From: Streptomyces indicus
GTDB taxonomy: Bacteria > Actinomycetota > Actinomycetes > Streptomycetales > Streptomycetaceae
Assembly: GCF_900100315.1 (NCBI RefSeq)
Contig: NZ_FNFF01000008.1
Span: 248,001 to 312,000 of the forward strand
DNA length: 64,000 bases
Direction: 5' to 3'
Below the pieces are notes generated by a model. The model did not search any database and was not told the origin of the DNA. It saw only the letters and a program-made list of their open reading frames with translations. Of this stretch, positions 42,928 through 54,018 are shown one piece after another (position 1 is the stretch's first letter; each line of letters starts with the position of its first letter). The position numbers and the translations under genes are program-made.

Positions 42928-44384
42928 ACAAGCCCCTGCGGCGGATCGCGATCTTCTGCGGTCTGCTGGTGCTCGCCCTGCTCATCCGCGACAACTGGCT
43001 CCAGTACGTCAAGGCCGACGAACTGCGCACGCACGAGAAGAACCGGCGCGTGCTCATCGAGCGCTATGCGCAGGAGCGCGGCGACATCATCGTCGGCGGC
43101 AAGACGATCACCGGTTCCGAGCGGACCACCGGCAGCGACTTCGCGTACAAGCGGACATACAAGAACGGCGCGATGTGGTCCCCGGTGACCGGCTACGCCT
43201 CGCAGGCCTACGGCGCCACCCAGATCGAGTCCATCGAGGACGGCATCCTCACGGGCAACGACGACCGGCTCTTCTTCCGCCGCACCCTCGACATGGTGAC
43301 CGGCAAGAAGAAGGAGGGCGGCCGGGTCGTCACCACGCTCAACGCGGCGGCGCAGAAGGCCGCGTACGAGGGCCTCGGCAGCAAGAAGGGCGCCGTCGCC
43401 GCGATCGACCCGTCGACCGGCGCGATCCTCGCCCTCGCCTCGACCCCCTCGTACGACCCCTCGCGCTTCGCGGGCAACGGCAAGGCCGACCAGGAGGCCT
43501 GGACCTCCCTGGAGAGCGACAAGAACAAGCCGCTGCTCAACCGGGCACTGCGCGAGACGTATCCGCCGGGCTCGACCTTCAAGGTCGTCACCGCCGCCGC
43601 GGCCCTGGAGCACGGCCTGTACGACGACCCCGACGAGAAGACGGACTCGCCGCAGCCCTGGACGCTGCCGGACACCCGGACCGAGCTCAAGAACGAGGGC
43701 CCGATCCAGTGCAAGGACGTCTCCCTGCGCGAGGCGCTGCGGATCTCCTGCAACACCGTGTTCGGCAAGATCGGTTCGGATCTCGGCAAGGACAAGATGC
43801 TGGAGACCGCGGAGAAGTTCGGCTTCAACGAGGAGCAGTTCGTCCCGGTCCGCGCCACCGCCTCCAACTTCCCGACGCAGATGGACAAGCCGCAGACCGC
43901 GCTGTCCTCCATCGGCCAGTTCGAGACCGCCGCGACCCCGCTCCAGATGGCGATGGTCACGTCTGCGATCGCGAACGACGGCAAGCTGATGGAGCCGTAC
44001 ATGGTCAGCGAGTTGCAGGCGCCGAACCTCGACACCATCGAGCGGCACAGCCCCAAGGAGCTCAGCCGCCCGCTGTCCGCGGGGAACGCGCAGCAGTTGC
44101 AGGACATGATGGAGACGGTCGTGCAGAGCGGCACCGGCCGGAACGCCCAGATCCCGGGCGTGACCGTCGGCGGCAAGACCGGCACCGCGCAGCACGGCGT
44201 CGACAACAGCGAGAAGCCGTACGCCTGGTTCATCAGCTATGCGAAGACCGCCGACGGTTCGCCGGTAGCGGTCGCCGTGGTGGTCGAGGACTCCGACGCC
44301 CACCGCGAGGACATCTCCGGTGGCGGCCTGGCCGCTCCGATCGCGAAGAACGTGATGCAGGCGGTGCTGAACGGGGCCGAGTGA
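42924..44384 (+). CDS. pbpA: Class B penicillin-binding protein (PbpA)
   Basis: A 486-residue transpeptidase anchored by one N-terminal helix (about 7-22). The active-site motifs are in order: STFK at 217-220, SCN at 275-277 and KTG at 418-420. The N-terminal dimerisation-type domain is short, as in actinobacterial PbpA. It works with RodA encoded just upstream (GTGA overlap) to crosslink new glycan. The gap of 170 bp to pknB suggests a separate promoter for the kinase. Confidence 0.94.
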   Translation: MNKPLRRIAIFCGLLVLALLIRDNWLQYVKADELRTHEKNRRVLIERYAQERGDIIVGGKTITGSERTTGSDFAYKRTYKNGAMWSPVTGYASQAYGATQIESIEDGILTGNDDRLFFRRTLDMVTGKKKEGGRVVTTLNAAAQKAAYEGLGSKKGAVAAIDPSTGAILALASTPSYDPSRFAGNGKADQEAWTSLESDKNKPLLNRALRETYPPGSTFKVVTAAAALEHGLYDDPDEKTDSPQPWTLPDTRTELKNEGPIQCKDVSLREALRISCNTVFGKIGSDLGKDKMLETAEKFGFNEEQFVPVRATASNFPTQMDKPQTALSSIGQFETAATPLQMAMVTSAIANDGKLMEPYMVSELQAPNLDTIERHSPKELSRPLSAGNAQQLQDMMETVVQSGTGRNAQIPGVTVGGKTGTAQHGVDNSEKPYAWFISYAKTADGSPVAVAVVVEDSDAHREDISGGGLAAPIAKNVMQAVLNGAE

Positions 44385-44554
44385 CGGCACATCGACAGCA
44401 GGAGTGACGCCGGTCACTGCGGTACCGGTCCTGTATCAGACCACCGCCGCGGCCAGATCATGCCAGGGCGGGCCGGTACGGTATGCCGGGACAGCACACC
44501 GCCGGACCACACATGGGTGCGGTCGGGACTGACGGAGAGGGCTGGTAGGTAGCT

Positions 44555-46591
<2,037 letters not shown>

Positions 46592-46598
46592 CGCAAGA

Positions 46599-46642
46599 CA
46601 AAAGGGCGGGGCCTCTCCATTCGGAGAGGCCCCGCCCTTTTG
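46599..46642. terminator. Bidirectional terminator between pknB and crgA
   Basis: A perfect 20-bp stem (46599-46618 with 46623-46642) has an ATTC loop; A-runs on one side and T-runs on the other make it work for both convergent genes. Confidence 0.95.
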
Positions 46643-46661
46643 CGGCCCTACGAAGCGGCCG

Positions 46662-46919
46662 CTACTTCCACTGCGTCGAGACGCCGAACCCCGCCGCGAT
46701 GAAGCCGAAGCCCACGACGATGTTCCAGTTGCCGAACGCCTCGATCGGGAGCCGGGTGTCGGTGACGTAGAAGATCACGATCCAGGCGAGGCCGACGAGG
46801 AACAGCGCCAGCATCACCGGGGCGACCCAGCTGCGGTTGGTCAGCTTGATGGCGGCCGACTGCTTCGACGACGGCGGCGGCGTGTAGTCGGCCTTCTTGC
46901 GGATACGTGACTTCGGCAC
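46662..46919 (-). CDS. crgA: Cell division protein CrgA
   Basis: A small membrane protein that coordinates FtsZ-ring and sporulation septation in Streptomyces. The 85-residue product begins MPKSRIRKKADYTPPP (typical) and has two helices, VAPVMLALFLVGLAWIVIFYV (about 33-53) and the IVVGFGFIAAGFG helix near the end. GTG at 46919 has AGGAGAG upstream. Its placement beside pknB and opposite the sortase group is conserved in the genus. Confidence 0.95.
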   Translation of the reverse strand: MPKSRIRKKADYTPPPSSKQSAAIKLTNRSWVAPVMLALFLVGLAWIVIFYVTDTRLPIEAFGNWNIVVGFGFIAAGFGVSTQWK

Positions 46920-47073
46920 GAGGGTCTCTCCTGTCGATGCGCTGCGTGGCCGCGCAGGGAACGTGTTGTGGCTGGCCGCGCCGAGCGGGGCGGGCACGTA
47001 TGGGGGACCGTTTGCTTCCCCCGGGCGTCCGTTAGCGTAGTGCTTCCGCGGCGCCGTAAGGAGTAAGGGTACG

Positions 47074-47841
47074 TTGAGCAATTCTGCCGACAGCCCCGAC
47101 GAGGGCCGCCGACCGGGGCGGCGGCCGGTGAGAGTGCTCACCGCGGGCGTCTTCGCGCTCGCCGGGCTCATCTTCGTCACGAGCTTCAACACGGCCAAAG
47201 GCACCAATATCCGTACGGATGCCTCGCTGCTCAAGCTCTCCGACCTGATCCAGGAGCGCAGCCACAAGAACGGGCGCCTGGAGGAGTCCCTCGGCTCGCT
47301 GCGCGGCGACGTGGAGGCGCTGGCCGAGCGGGACAACGGGGCATCGGCCGAGGAGGAGGCCGAGCTCAAGAAGCTGGAGAAGGACGCCGGCACCAAGAAG
47401 CTCGAGGGCGAGGCCGTCTCCGTGACCCTCGCCGACGCCCCGCCGGACGCCACCGCCAAGCTGCCCGGCTACCCCGAGCCCTCGCCCAACGACCTGGTGA
47501 TCCACCAGCAGGACCTCCAGGCCGTGGTCAACGCCCTGTGGAAGGGCGGCGCCGAGGGCATCCAGGTCATGGACCAGCGCCTGATCTCCACGAGCGCCGT
47601 GCGCTGCGTGGGCAACACCCTGATCCTCCAGGGCCGCGTCTACTCGCCCCCGTACAAGATCACGGCGGTAGGCGACCCCGGGAAGCTCAAGAAGGCGCTG
47701 AACGCCTCGCCGGAGATCCAGAACTACCTCCTCTACGTGAAGGCGTACGGCCTCGGCTGGAAAGTCGACGAACCGGGGGCAGTGACTCTTCCCGGCTACT
47801 CGGGCACAGTGGATCTCCATTACGCACAGCCTGTGGAGTAG
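47074..47841 (+). CDS. DUF881 family membrane protein
   Basis: A 255-residue protein with one N-terminal helix (RVLTAGVFALAGLIFVTSF), a Lys/Glu/Leu-rich coiled-coil (about 50-115) and a C-terminal domain containing DLVIHQQDLQAVVNALWKGGAEGIQVMDQRL, the DUF881 core. DUF881 proteins occur next to sortase and division genes; a role at the septum is inferred. The start at 47074 is a TTG preceded by AAGGAG, an uncommon start codon. Confidence 0.8.
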   Translation: MSNSADSPDEGRRPGRRPVRVLTAGVFALAGLIFVTSFNTAKGTNIRTDASLLKLSDLIQERSHKNGRLEESLGSLRGDVEALAERDNGASAEEEAELKKLEKDAGTKKLEGEAVSVTLADAPPDATAKLPGYPEPSPNDLVIHQQDLQAVVNALWKGGAEGIQVMDQRLISTSAVRCVGNTLILQGRVYSPPYKITAVGDPGKLKKALNASPEIQNYLLYVKAYGLGWKVDEPGAVTLPGYSGTVDLHYAQPVE

Positions 47842-47891
47842 CAGCCCGTGAAGTGGGCGTCGGGGAGTAGGCGTCGGGGAGGGACCGGCCC

Positions 47892-48611
47892 GTGTCGGTG
47901 CGAGTGATCGTCAGGACCTTCAGCGAACTGTGCATCACCTTCGGCGCCTTGATCGTGCTGTTCGTGACGTATGTCCTGTACTGGACCGGCATCAAGGCCG
48001 ATGCCGCGATGGACAGCCAGATCGACGAGCTCCAGGACCGGTGGGCCAACGGCGCGATGACCAGCGCCGAGCTGGAGGCGGCGGGCGGCAGCGCCGAGGT
48101 GCCGGACGACGCGAACCCGCCGGCGCCCGAGCCGTACGAGGACGGCAAGCCCTTCGCCGTGATGTACATCCCGCGGCTCGGTGACAGCTGGAGCAAGCCC
48201 GTCCTGGAGAACACGAAGACCAACACCCTGAAGAAAGGCCTCGGGCACTACGCGAACACCGCGCAGCTCGGCCAGAAGGGGAACTTCGCGGTGGCCGGCC
48301 ACCGGCGCACGTACGGCGACCCGTTCAAGGACTTCCCGAAGCTGCGCAAGGGCGATGCGGTGGTCCTCAACGACGGGCGGACCTGGTTCACGTACCGCAT
48401 CGAGAACGAGAAGCCGTACAAGACGCTGCCCAGCGATGTCGCGGTGATCGATCCGGTGCCGCGCAAGTCCGGTTTCGACGGACCTGGGCGGTATCTCACC
48501 CTGACGACCTGTGAGCCGGAGTGGGGGCACAGCCACCGGCTGATCGTCTGGGCGCACCTCGATTCCACTCAGCCTGTGGACGCCGGGAAACCGGAGGCGC
48601 TGCGCCGTTAG
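47892..48611 (+). CDS. Class E sortase (copy 1)
   Basis: A 239-residue transpeptidase anchoring surface proteins such as chaplins. N-terminal helix about 11-31; catalytic His137 (AVAGHRRTYG), Cys207 (LTLTTCEP) and Arg216 (HSHRLIVW). The Cys motif TLTTC is typical of class E (SrtE), which prefers LAXTG-type sorting signals. First of three related sortases within 4 kb. GTG start at 47892 has weak upstream pairing. Confidence 0.92.
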   Translation: MSVRVIVRTFSELCITFGALIVLFVTYVLYWTGIKADAAMDSQIDELQDRWANGAMTSAELEAAGGSAEVPDDANPPAPEPYEDGKPFAVMYIPRLGDSWSKPVLENTKTNTLKKGLGHYANTAQLGQKGNFAVAGHRRTYGDPFKDFPKLRKGDAVVLNDGRTWFTYRIENEKPYKTLPSDVAVIDPVPRKSGFDGPGRYLTLTTCEPEWGHSHRLIVWAHLDSTQPVDAGKPEALRR

Positions 48612-48666
48612 GCTGGTGGCGTACGTCAGCGGAAGGGACGGGGCGTACGTCAACGGAAGGGACAGC

Positions 48667-48873
48667 ATGTACGGCTGGATCTGGCGGCATCTCCCGGGCA
48701 ATGCCTGGGTGAAGGCACTCATCTCGCTGCTGCTCATCCTGGGCGTGGTCTATGTCCTGTTCCAGTACGTCTTCCCGTGGGCGGAGCCGCTGCTTCCGTT
48801 CAACGACGTGACGGTCGACGAAGGCATGGGCGCGGGGGCCGGTGCGGCCGCCGCGGGCGCGGGGGCCCTGTGA
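48667..48873 (+). CDS. Small single-pass membrane protein
   Basis: A 68-residue protein starting MYGWIWRHLPGNAWVKALI with one helix (about 18-38) followed by an amphipathic stretch (PWAEPLLPFNDVTVDE) and an Ala/Gly tail. The family is a conserved actinobacterial hypothetical found between class E sortase and glutamine amidotransferase genes. GGAAGG precedes the ATG at 48667; its stop overlaps the next start (TGATG). Function unknown. Confidence 0.7.
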   Translation: MYGWIWRHLPGNAWVKALISLLLILGVVYVLFQYVFPWAEPLLPFNDVTVDEGMGAGAGAAAAGAGAL

Positions 48874-49511
48874 TGGGCGCGCGCATCCTGGTCGTCGACA
48901 ACTACGACAGCTTCGTCTTCAACATCGTCCAGTACCTGTACCAACTGGGCGCCGAGTGCGAGGTCGTGCGCAACGACGAGGTGTCGACCGCGCACGCGCA
49001 GGACGGCTTCGACGGTGTGCTCCTGTCCCCCGGGCCCGGTGCGCCCGAACAGGCCGGTGTCTGCATCGAGATGGTGAAGCACTGCGCCTCGACCGGCGTC
49101 CCGGTCTTCGGAGTCTGCCTCGGCATGCAGTCGATGGCCGTGGCGTACGGCGGTGTCGTGGACCGCGCGCCGGAGCTCCTGCACGGCAAGACCTCGCTCG
49201 TACGGCATGAGGGGGCCGGTGTGTTCGCGGGCCTGCCCTCGCCGTTCACCGCGACCCGCTACCACTCCCTCGCCGCGGAGCCCGGGGCCTTCCCGGCCGA
49301 GCTGGAGATCACCGCGCGCACCGAGGACGGCATCATCATGGGCCTGCGCCACCGCGAACTGCCGGTGGAGGGCGTGCAGTTCCACCCCGAGTCGGTGCTG
49401 ACCGAGCACGGCCACCGGATGCTCGCCAACTGGCTGGTCCAGTGCGGCGATACGGAGGCGGTGGCCCGCTCGGAAGGCCTCGCCCCCGTTGTGGGCAGGG
49501 CCACCGCGTGA
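48873..49511 (+). CDS. pabA: Anthranilate/aminodeoxychorismate synthase glutamine amidotransferase
   Basis: A class I glutamine amidotransferase of 212 residues. The nucleophile Cys82 lies in VFGVCLGMQS, oxyanion motif SPGPGAPEQ at 52-60 and catalytic His171/Glu173 in VQFHPES. This protein supplies ammonia to anthranilate or 4-amino-4-deoxychorismate synthase; such genes often serve both. No chorismate-binding partner is encoded nearby, so the assignment to folate versus tryptophan stays open. It sits inside a sortase operon, an arrangement shared among actinobacteria. Confidence 0.88.
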   Translation: MGARILVVDNYDSFVFNIVQYLYQLGAECEVVRNDEVSTAHAQDGFDGVLLSPGPGAPEQAGVCIEMVKHCASTGVPVFGVCLGMQSMAVAYGGVVDRAPELLHGKTSLVRHEGAGVFAGLPSPFTATRYHSLAAEPGAFPAELEITARTEDGIIMGLRHRELPVEGVQFHPESVLTEHGHRMLANWLVQCGDTEAVARSEGLAPVVGRATA

Positions 49512-51013
49512 CGTCCACGCGACCTGAGCAGGGCGGTACCCCGTACGGCGACGCGTACGGGGATCGCGGCTCGGGCGCGTACGGGGACGGGGCGTACGGA
49601 GACGGTGCGTACGGCAACGGCCCGGGCTCCTATGGGGAGCGTGCCGCGTTCGAGGCCGAGGTGGAGCGGCTCGACGATCCGCTGAACGACCCGCTGCCGG
49701 GGCAGCACCCTTCGCCGTGGTTTCGCGCCTCCGCGACCGGGACCCCCGCCTCCGCCCCCGCCGACCCTGCTCCCGCCCAGGCCCGCCAGGAGCCGCAGCA
49801 GGAGTGGTACGACCCGGAGGGGTTCCAGCGGGACTGGTACGGGGCGCAGGGGCCGCAGGAGACCTCGTACGGGACCGGGTATGCGGAGGGCGGCTCCTAT
49901 GGGGGCGGTGCCGCGTACGGGGGGCAGACGGCCCCGTATGCGGATCCCTCACCTGCGGGTGCCGCGTATACGGAAGCCTCGCAGGCGACTCCGTACTCGG
50001 ACCCGGAGTACACCGACCCGGCGTACACCGACCCGATATCCCAGGCCGCGGCCCAGCGCCCGGCCATGGACGCCTCCGCGTACGAGGCGATGTACGACCG
50101 GACCGGACCGGCCCCCACGGCGTCCGCCGTCTCCGGCGAGACCGTGAGTCTCGGCGGCACCGTCCCGCCGGCCGTGTCCGGGCAGACCGTCGGGCTGCGC
50201 CGCTCGCGCGACGAGGACCCGCTGCCCGCCACCGATGACCAGACCGTCGGCCTGCGGACCTCCGACACCCGCCGCTCGCTGCGCAAGCCCGTGCCCGGCC
50301 TCTCGCGGCTGGAGGCGCGGCGGGCCGAGCGCGCCAAGAAGCCGAGCCCCGCGGTGCTGGCCAGCCGGGCGCTCGGCGAGGTGTTCATCTCCATCGGCGT
50401 CCTGATGCTGCTGTTCGTCACGTACCAGCTGTGGTGGACCAACATCCGGGCCGAGCAGCAGGCCGGCGCCGAGGCCGACAAGATCCAGGAGAACTGGGCG
50501 AAGGGCAAGGGCAAGCCCGGCGCCTTCGAGCCCGGCCAGGGCTTCGCTCTGATGCACATCCCCAAGCTGGACGTCGTCGTGCCCATCGCCGAGGGCATCA
50601 GCAAGCCCAAGGTGCTCGACCGCGGCATGGTCGGGCACTACGGCGAGGAGAGCATCAAAACCGCGATGCCCGAGGACAAGCAGGGCAACTTCGCGGTGGC
50701 CGGCCACCGCAACACCCATGGCGAACCGTTCCGCTACATCAACAAACTGAAGCCGGGCGACCCGATCGTCGTGGAGACGCAGAACAAGTACTACGTCTAC
50801 AAGATGGCGAGCATCCTGCCGCAGACGACGCCCGACAACGTCGCGGTGCTCGACCCGGTCCCCAAGGGATCGGGGTTCACCAAGCCCGGCCGGTACATCA
50901 CGCTGACCACGTGCACACCGGAGTTCACCAGTACGTATCGCATGATCGTCTGGGGCGAGCTGGCCGAGGAGCGGCCGCGCGAGAAGGGCAAGCCCCCCGC
51001 GCTGGTTGAATGA
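49508..51013 (+). CDS. Class E sortase with long repetitive N-terminal region (copy 2)
   Basis: A 501-residue sortase. The first 280 residues are disordered and unusual: repeats of YGDGAYGD type, then Pro/Ala, then Tyr/Asp/Pro-rich, then basic. The helix lies near 289-309. The catalytic domain has His400 (AVAGHRNTHG), Cys469 (ITLTTCTP) and Arg478 (STYRMIVW). The cytosolic tail may interact with other cell-surface factors; I do not know its role. GTG start overlaps the pabA stop. Confidence 0.9.
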   Translation: MTSTRPEQGGTPYGDAYGDRGSGAYGDGAYGDGAYGNGPGSYGERAAFEAEVERLDDPLNDPLPGQHPSPWFRASATGTPASAPADPAPAQARQEPQQEWYDPEGFQRDWYGAQGPQETSYGTGYAEGGSYGGGAAYGGQTAPYADPSPAGAAYTEASQATPYSDPEYTDPAYTDPISQAAAQRPAMDASAYEAMYDRTGPAPTASAVSGETVSLGGTVPPAVSGQTVGLRRSRDEDPLPATDDQTVGLRTSDTRRSLRKPVPGLSRLEARRAERAKKPSPAVLASRALGEVFISIGVLMLLFVTYQLWWTNIRAEQQAGAEADKIQENWAKGKGKPGAFEPGQGFALMHIPKLDVVVPIAEGISKPKVLDRGMVGHYGEESIKTAMPEDKQGNFAVAGHRNTHGEPFRYINKLKPGDPIVVETQNKYYVYKMASILPQTTPDNVAVLDPVPKGSGFTKPGRYITLTTCTPEFTSTYRMIVWGELAEERPREKGKPPALVE

Positions 51014-51798
51014 CACACGACGAGTCGTACGAAGACGGGGCAGGACAAACGACAGTGGTAGCCACCGACCAGGGCGAGCAGACGCAGCGCCCCGCTCCCG
51101 CACGGCGCCCTCGCGGCCGCGGCCCCATCGCCACGGCGGTCATGGTCTTCGGCGAGCTCCTGATCACCGCCGGCCTGGTGCTCGGCCTGTTCGTCGTGTA
51201 CTCGCTGTGGTGGACGAACGTGCTCGCCGACCGTGAGGCCCAGAAGCAGGGCGACGCGGTGCGCAACGAGTGGGCGGGCCGCGGCGGCGAGGACGGCGGC
51301 CCCGGCGAGCTGAACACCAAGGACGGCATCGGCTTCCTGCACGTCCCGGCGATGAAGAACGGCGAGATCCTGGTCAAGAAGGGCACGGACCTCAAGACCC
51401 TCAACGACGGGGTCGCCGGCTACTACACCGACCCCGTCAAGTCCGCGCTCCCCGAGGACGACAAGGGCAACTTCTCGCTCGCCGCGCACCGGGACGGCCA
51501 CGGAGCCAAGTTCCACAACATCGACAAGCTCGACAGCGGTGACGCGATCGTCTTCGAGACGAAGGACCGCTGGTACATCTACAAGGTGTACAAGACGCTC
51601 CCCGAGACCTCGAAGTTCAACGTGGACGTCCTGAACCCGGTCCCGAAGGAGTCGGGCGCCAAGAAGCCCGGCCGCTACATCACGCTCACGACCTGCACGC
51701 CGGTCTACACCTCGAAGTACCGGTACATCGTGTGGGGCGAGCTGGACCGCGTCGAGAAGGTGGACGCGCGGCGGACGCCGCCGAAGGAACTCCGCTAG
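51010..51798 (+). CDS. Class E sortase (copy 3)
   Basis: A 262-residue sortase with an N-terminal helix (about 41-66), His160 (LAAHRDGHG), Cys229 (ITLTTCTP) and Arg238 (SKYRYIVW). Sequence of the Cys motif is the same as copy 2. It overlaps copy 2 by 4 bases, so both are co-translated. A 276-bp convergent gap with DnaA boxes follows it. Confidence 0.92.
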   Translation: MTHDESYEDGAGQTTVVATDQGEQTQRPAPARRPRGRGPIATAVMVFGELLITAGLVLGLFVVYSLWWTNVLADREAQKQGDAVRNEWAGRGGEDGGPGELNTKDGIGFLHVPAMKNGEILVKKGTDLKTLNDGVAGYYTDPVKSALPEDDKGNFSLAAHRDGHGAKFHNIDKLDSGDAIVFETKDRWYIYKVYKTLPETSKFNVDVLNPVPKESGAKKPGRYITLTTCTPVYTSKYRYIVWGELDRVEKVDARRTPPKELR

Positions 51799-52074
51799 AC
51801 CTTCCTCCGGCCCCCGGCCCGCTCCACAGGGCCCTCGTCAAGCCTTCCCCCGAGCTATCCACTGAGTTATCCACAGCCGTTTCCACAGCTGCGGAAAACT
51901 ACGACGATCTGTGGATAACCCTTCAGGTGTTGACGCCGGTACGACTGCGCCTCCGCCATACGGAAGAGCGGCCACCCCTTGTCCTGTCTGGGAAAACCCA
52001 GCTCAGCGACAAGGGGTACGTACGTTCCCCACAGCGTGCACAAGATCCGGCACGCGCTGTGGATAATTGCGCGC
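51799..52074. promoter_or_regulatory. Convergent intergenic DnaA-box cluster with nested hairpin
   Basis: TTATCCACA occurs at 51867-51875 (plus) and at 51910-51918 and 52058-52066 (minus). Near-matches are CTATCCACT 51855-51863, GTTTCCACA 51879-51887 and TTCCCCACA 52025-52033. Between them a nested stem forms: ACCCCTTGTC (51974-51983) with GACAAGGGGT (52008-52017) around an inner CTGGG-AAAA-CCCAG hairpin (51988-52001). No gene starts here, because both neighbours end here. Confidence 0.7.
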
Positions 52075-52971
52075 TCAGGTGAGCTCGGACGTGCGAATCA
52101 GTAGCACTGCGACCGTCATCAGCAGGACCACGGCGCAGGTACCCCACTGCACGAGGGCGCGGTGGCTGCGGGGTGCGTGCAGCATCCCGTACGCGACGAT
52201 GGCGCCGGCGATCAGCCCGCCGACGTGGGCCTGCCAGGCGATGTCACTCCGGTAGAGCGGAACGATCAGCAGGAACACGGCGAGAACGGCGATCGGCACA
52301 AGGTTCTGACGCTGGCGGCGCAGCAGAACGACGGTGGCGCCCAGCAGGCCGAAGACCGCTCCCGACGCCCCGAGCGACGGCTGGTTGGGAGCCACGAGGA
52401 AGTACGTCATGGCATCGCCCGCCAGGCCCGAGATCAGGTAGAGCGCAAGGTAGCGGGCACGGCCGAGAGTCTCTTCCAGATGCGTACCGAGCAGCCACAG
52501 CAGCAGCATGTTCCCGGCGATGTGCGTCAGATCCTGCTGCGCGAACATCGAGGTGAACAGGCGATACCACTCGCCCTCGGCCACGCCGATGACCTCTCCC
52601 AGGGCCGGATCCCAGGCGCGGCCGACCAGCACCAGAGCGTCCACGACCCGGTCCCCGCCCACCTGGATCGCAAGGAAGACCGCCAGGTTCAGGATCACCA
52701 GGATCTTGGTCACCAGGCGGGTGTCCGCGACGACCACGCCACCCGCAAGGTTCCGCGGCTGGTTGGCGGAAGCCGCATGCCCCGTCCCCGACCCCTCCCG
52801 CACACAGTTCGGGCACTGGAACCCCACCGAGGCGCTGATCATGCACTCGGGGCAGATCGGCCGCTCGCAGCGCGTGCAGGTCACGCCCGTCTCGCGGTCC
52901 GGGTGCCGGTAGCAGCCGGGCAGGCCGGGGGCGCCCTGCGGCTGCTGCGGGCTGCCTGGCACCTGGTCCAT
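52075..52971 (-). CDS. Rhomboid family intramembrane serine protease with N-terminal zinc finger
   Basis: A 298-residue protease cutting within membranes. The N-terminal B-box-like Cys/His zinc finger (about 20-56) has CYRHPDRETGVTCTRCERPICPEC. The rhomboid core has the oxyanion HIAGNMLLLW (150-159), the catalytic Ser203 in GASGAVFG and His249 in AHVGG. Six or seven helices fit the hydrophobic pattern. The zinc finger could bind another protein or substrate. ATG at 52971. Confidence 0.92.
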   Translation of the reverse strand: MDQVPGSPQQPQGAPGLPGCYRHPDRETGVTCTRCERPICPECMISASVGFQCPNCVREGSGTGHAASANQPRNLAGGVVVADTRLVTKILVILNLAVFLAIQVGGDRVVDALVLVGRAWDPALGEVIGVAEGEWYRLFTSMFAQQDLTHIAGNMLLLWLLGTHLEETLGRARYLALYLISGLAGDAMTYFLVAPNQPSLGASGAVFGLLGATVVLLRRQRQNLVPIAVLAVFLLIVPLYRSDIAWQAHVGGLIAGAIVAYGMLHAPRSHRALVQWGTCAVVLLMTVAVLLIRTSELT

Positions 52972-53102
52972 GAGGTCCCCTTTATCTGCGTACGTATCTG
53001 TGTACGAAGGCATCGGAAGGCGTGCGAAGCAGCACACCGCCCTGCTCATCCTTACGGACGGGCAGGGCGAAATGGTTCCCCCGGCGCACGGGCGTCAAGC
53101 GC

Positions 53103-53630
53103 TCAGCGCTTCTCCACCGCCACCGACTCGATGACCACGTCGGAGACGGGCCGGTGTGTGGCGGGGTTGACCGGGGTGGCCGCGATCGCGTCGACCACCT
53201 TGCGGCTGGGGCCGTCGACGACCTCGCCGAAGATGGTGTGCTTGCGATTCAGCCAGGTCGCCGGGGCGACCGTGATGAAGAACTGCGAGCCGTTGGTGCC
53301 GGGCCCGGCATTCGCCATGGCCAGCAGATACGGGCGGTCGAAGCGCAGTTCGGGGTGGAACTCGTCGGCGAACTCGTAGCCCGGGCCGCCCGTGCCGTTC
53401 CCCAGCGGGTCGCCGCCCTGGATCATGAAGCCGCTGATCACACGGTGGAAGGACGTGCCGTCGTACAGCGGGTCCGTGGACTTCTGGCCGGTCGCCGGGT
53501 GGGTCCACTCGCGCTCGCCGGTGGCGAGTTCGACGAAGTTGCGGACCGTCTTGGGCGCGTGGAACGGCATCAGCCGGACCTCGATGTCGCCCTGATTGGT
53601 CCTGAGGGTGGCGTACAGCTGCTCAGCCAC
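53103..53630 (-). CDS. Peptidyl-prolyl cis-trans isomerase (cyclophilin)
   Basis: A 175-residue cytoplasmic cyclophilin that isomerises proline bonds. Active-site segments are FHRVISGFMIQGGDP (Arg and Phe), MANAGPGTNGSQFFIT (Gln/Phe) and the WLNRKHTIFGEVVDG cyclosporin-binding Trp and His. No signal peptide is present. GTG at 53630 follows GGAAGG. It is divergent from the DUF5324 gene across a 388-bp gap. Confidence 0.95.
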   Translation of the reverse strand: MAEQLYATLRTNQGDIEVRLMPFHAPKTVRNFVELATGEREWTHPATGQKSTDPLYDGTSFHRVISGFMIQGGDPLGNGTGGPGYEFADEFHPELRFDRPYLLAMANAGPGTNGSQFFITVAPATWLNRKHTIFGEVVDGPSRKVVDAIAATPVNPATHRPVSDVVIESVAVEKR

Positions 53631-54018
53631 GGTGTGCCTTCCGTTGTCGCGTCCAACGCCCAGAATCCTCGCACGCAGCGGCCCGTGGGGAGGAGAACGC
53701 GACAACTCCTGGCCGAACCCTGCCCGGTCCCTGGACGAGTCCCTGCCGGAAGGGGGCGCATCGCGCCGATCCGTGGCATTGTCTGCCGCAAGCTCCCCTT
53801 GCACCGCAATGCCCGAAGATCACCCGATACCCGAGGAACAGCCACCCGAGGATCAGCGCGGCGCCCGACTCCGTTTATCCGCGCGCCACCAGGACACCCG
53901 CGAAGGTCGGACCATGACCCGGATGCCCGTCCGCGCATGCCGGGGCCCTGCCCGACAGGCATGATCCCTAAAAGGGTGGAAAGGTGAAATACCGTACGCC
54001 ACCGAGGAGGAGGATCCC
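53631..54018. other. 388-bp divergent gap
   Basis: No gene with coding character. The promoters of the cyclophilin gene (left) and DUF5324 gene (right) must lie here; I find no site with good match to known consensus. CGGATGCCCGTCCGC and nearby GC-rich repeats have no obvious structure. Confidence 0.4.

Noticed and set aside
53596..53964. A 122-codon plus-strand ORF in the cyclophilin-DUF5324 gap
   Set aside because: It starts inside the cyclophilin gene, has no ribosome site or recognisable domain, and has the composition of non-coding GC-rich DNA.
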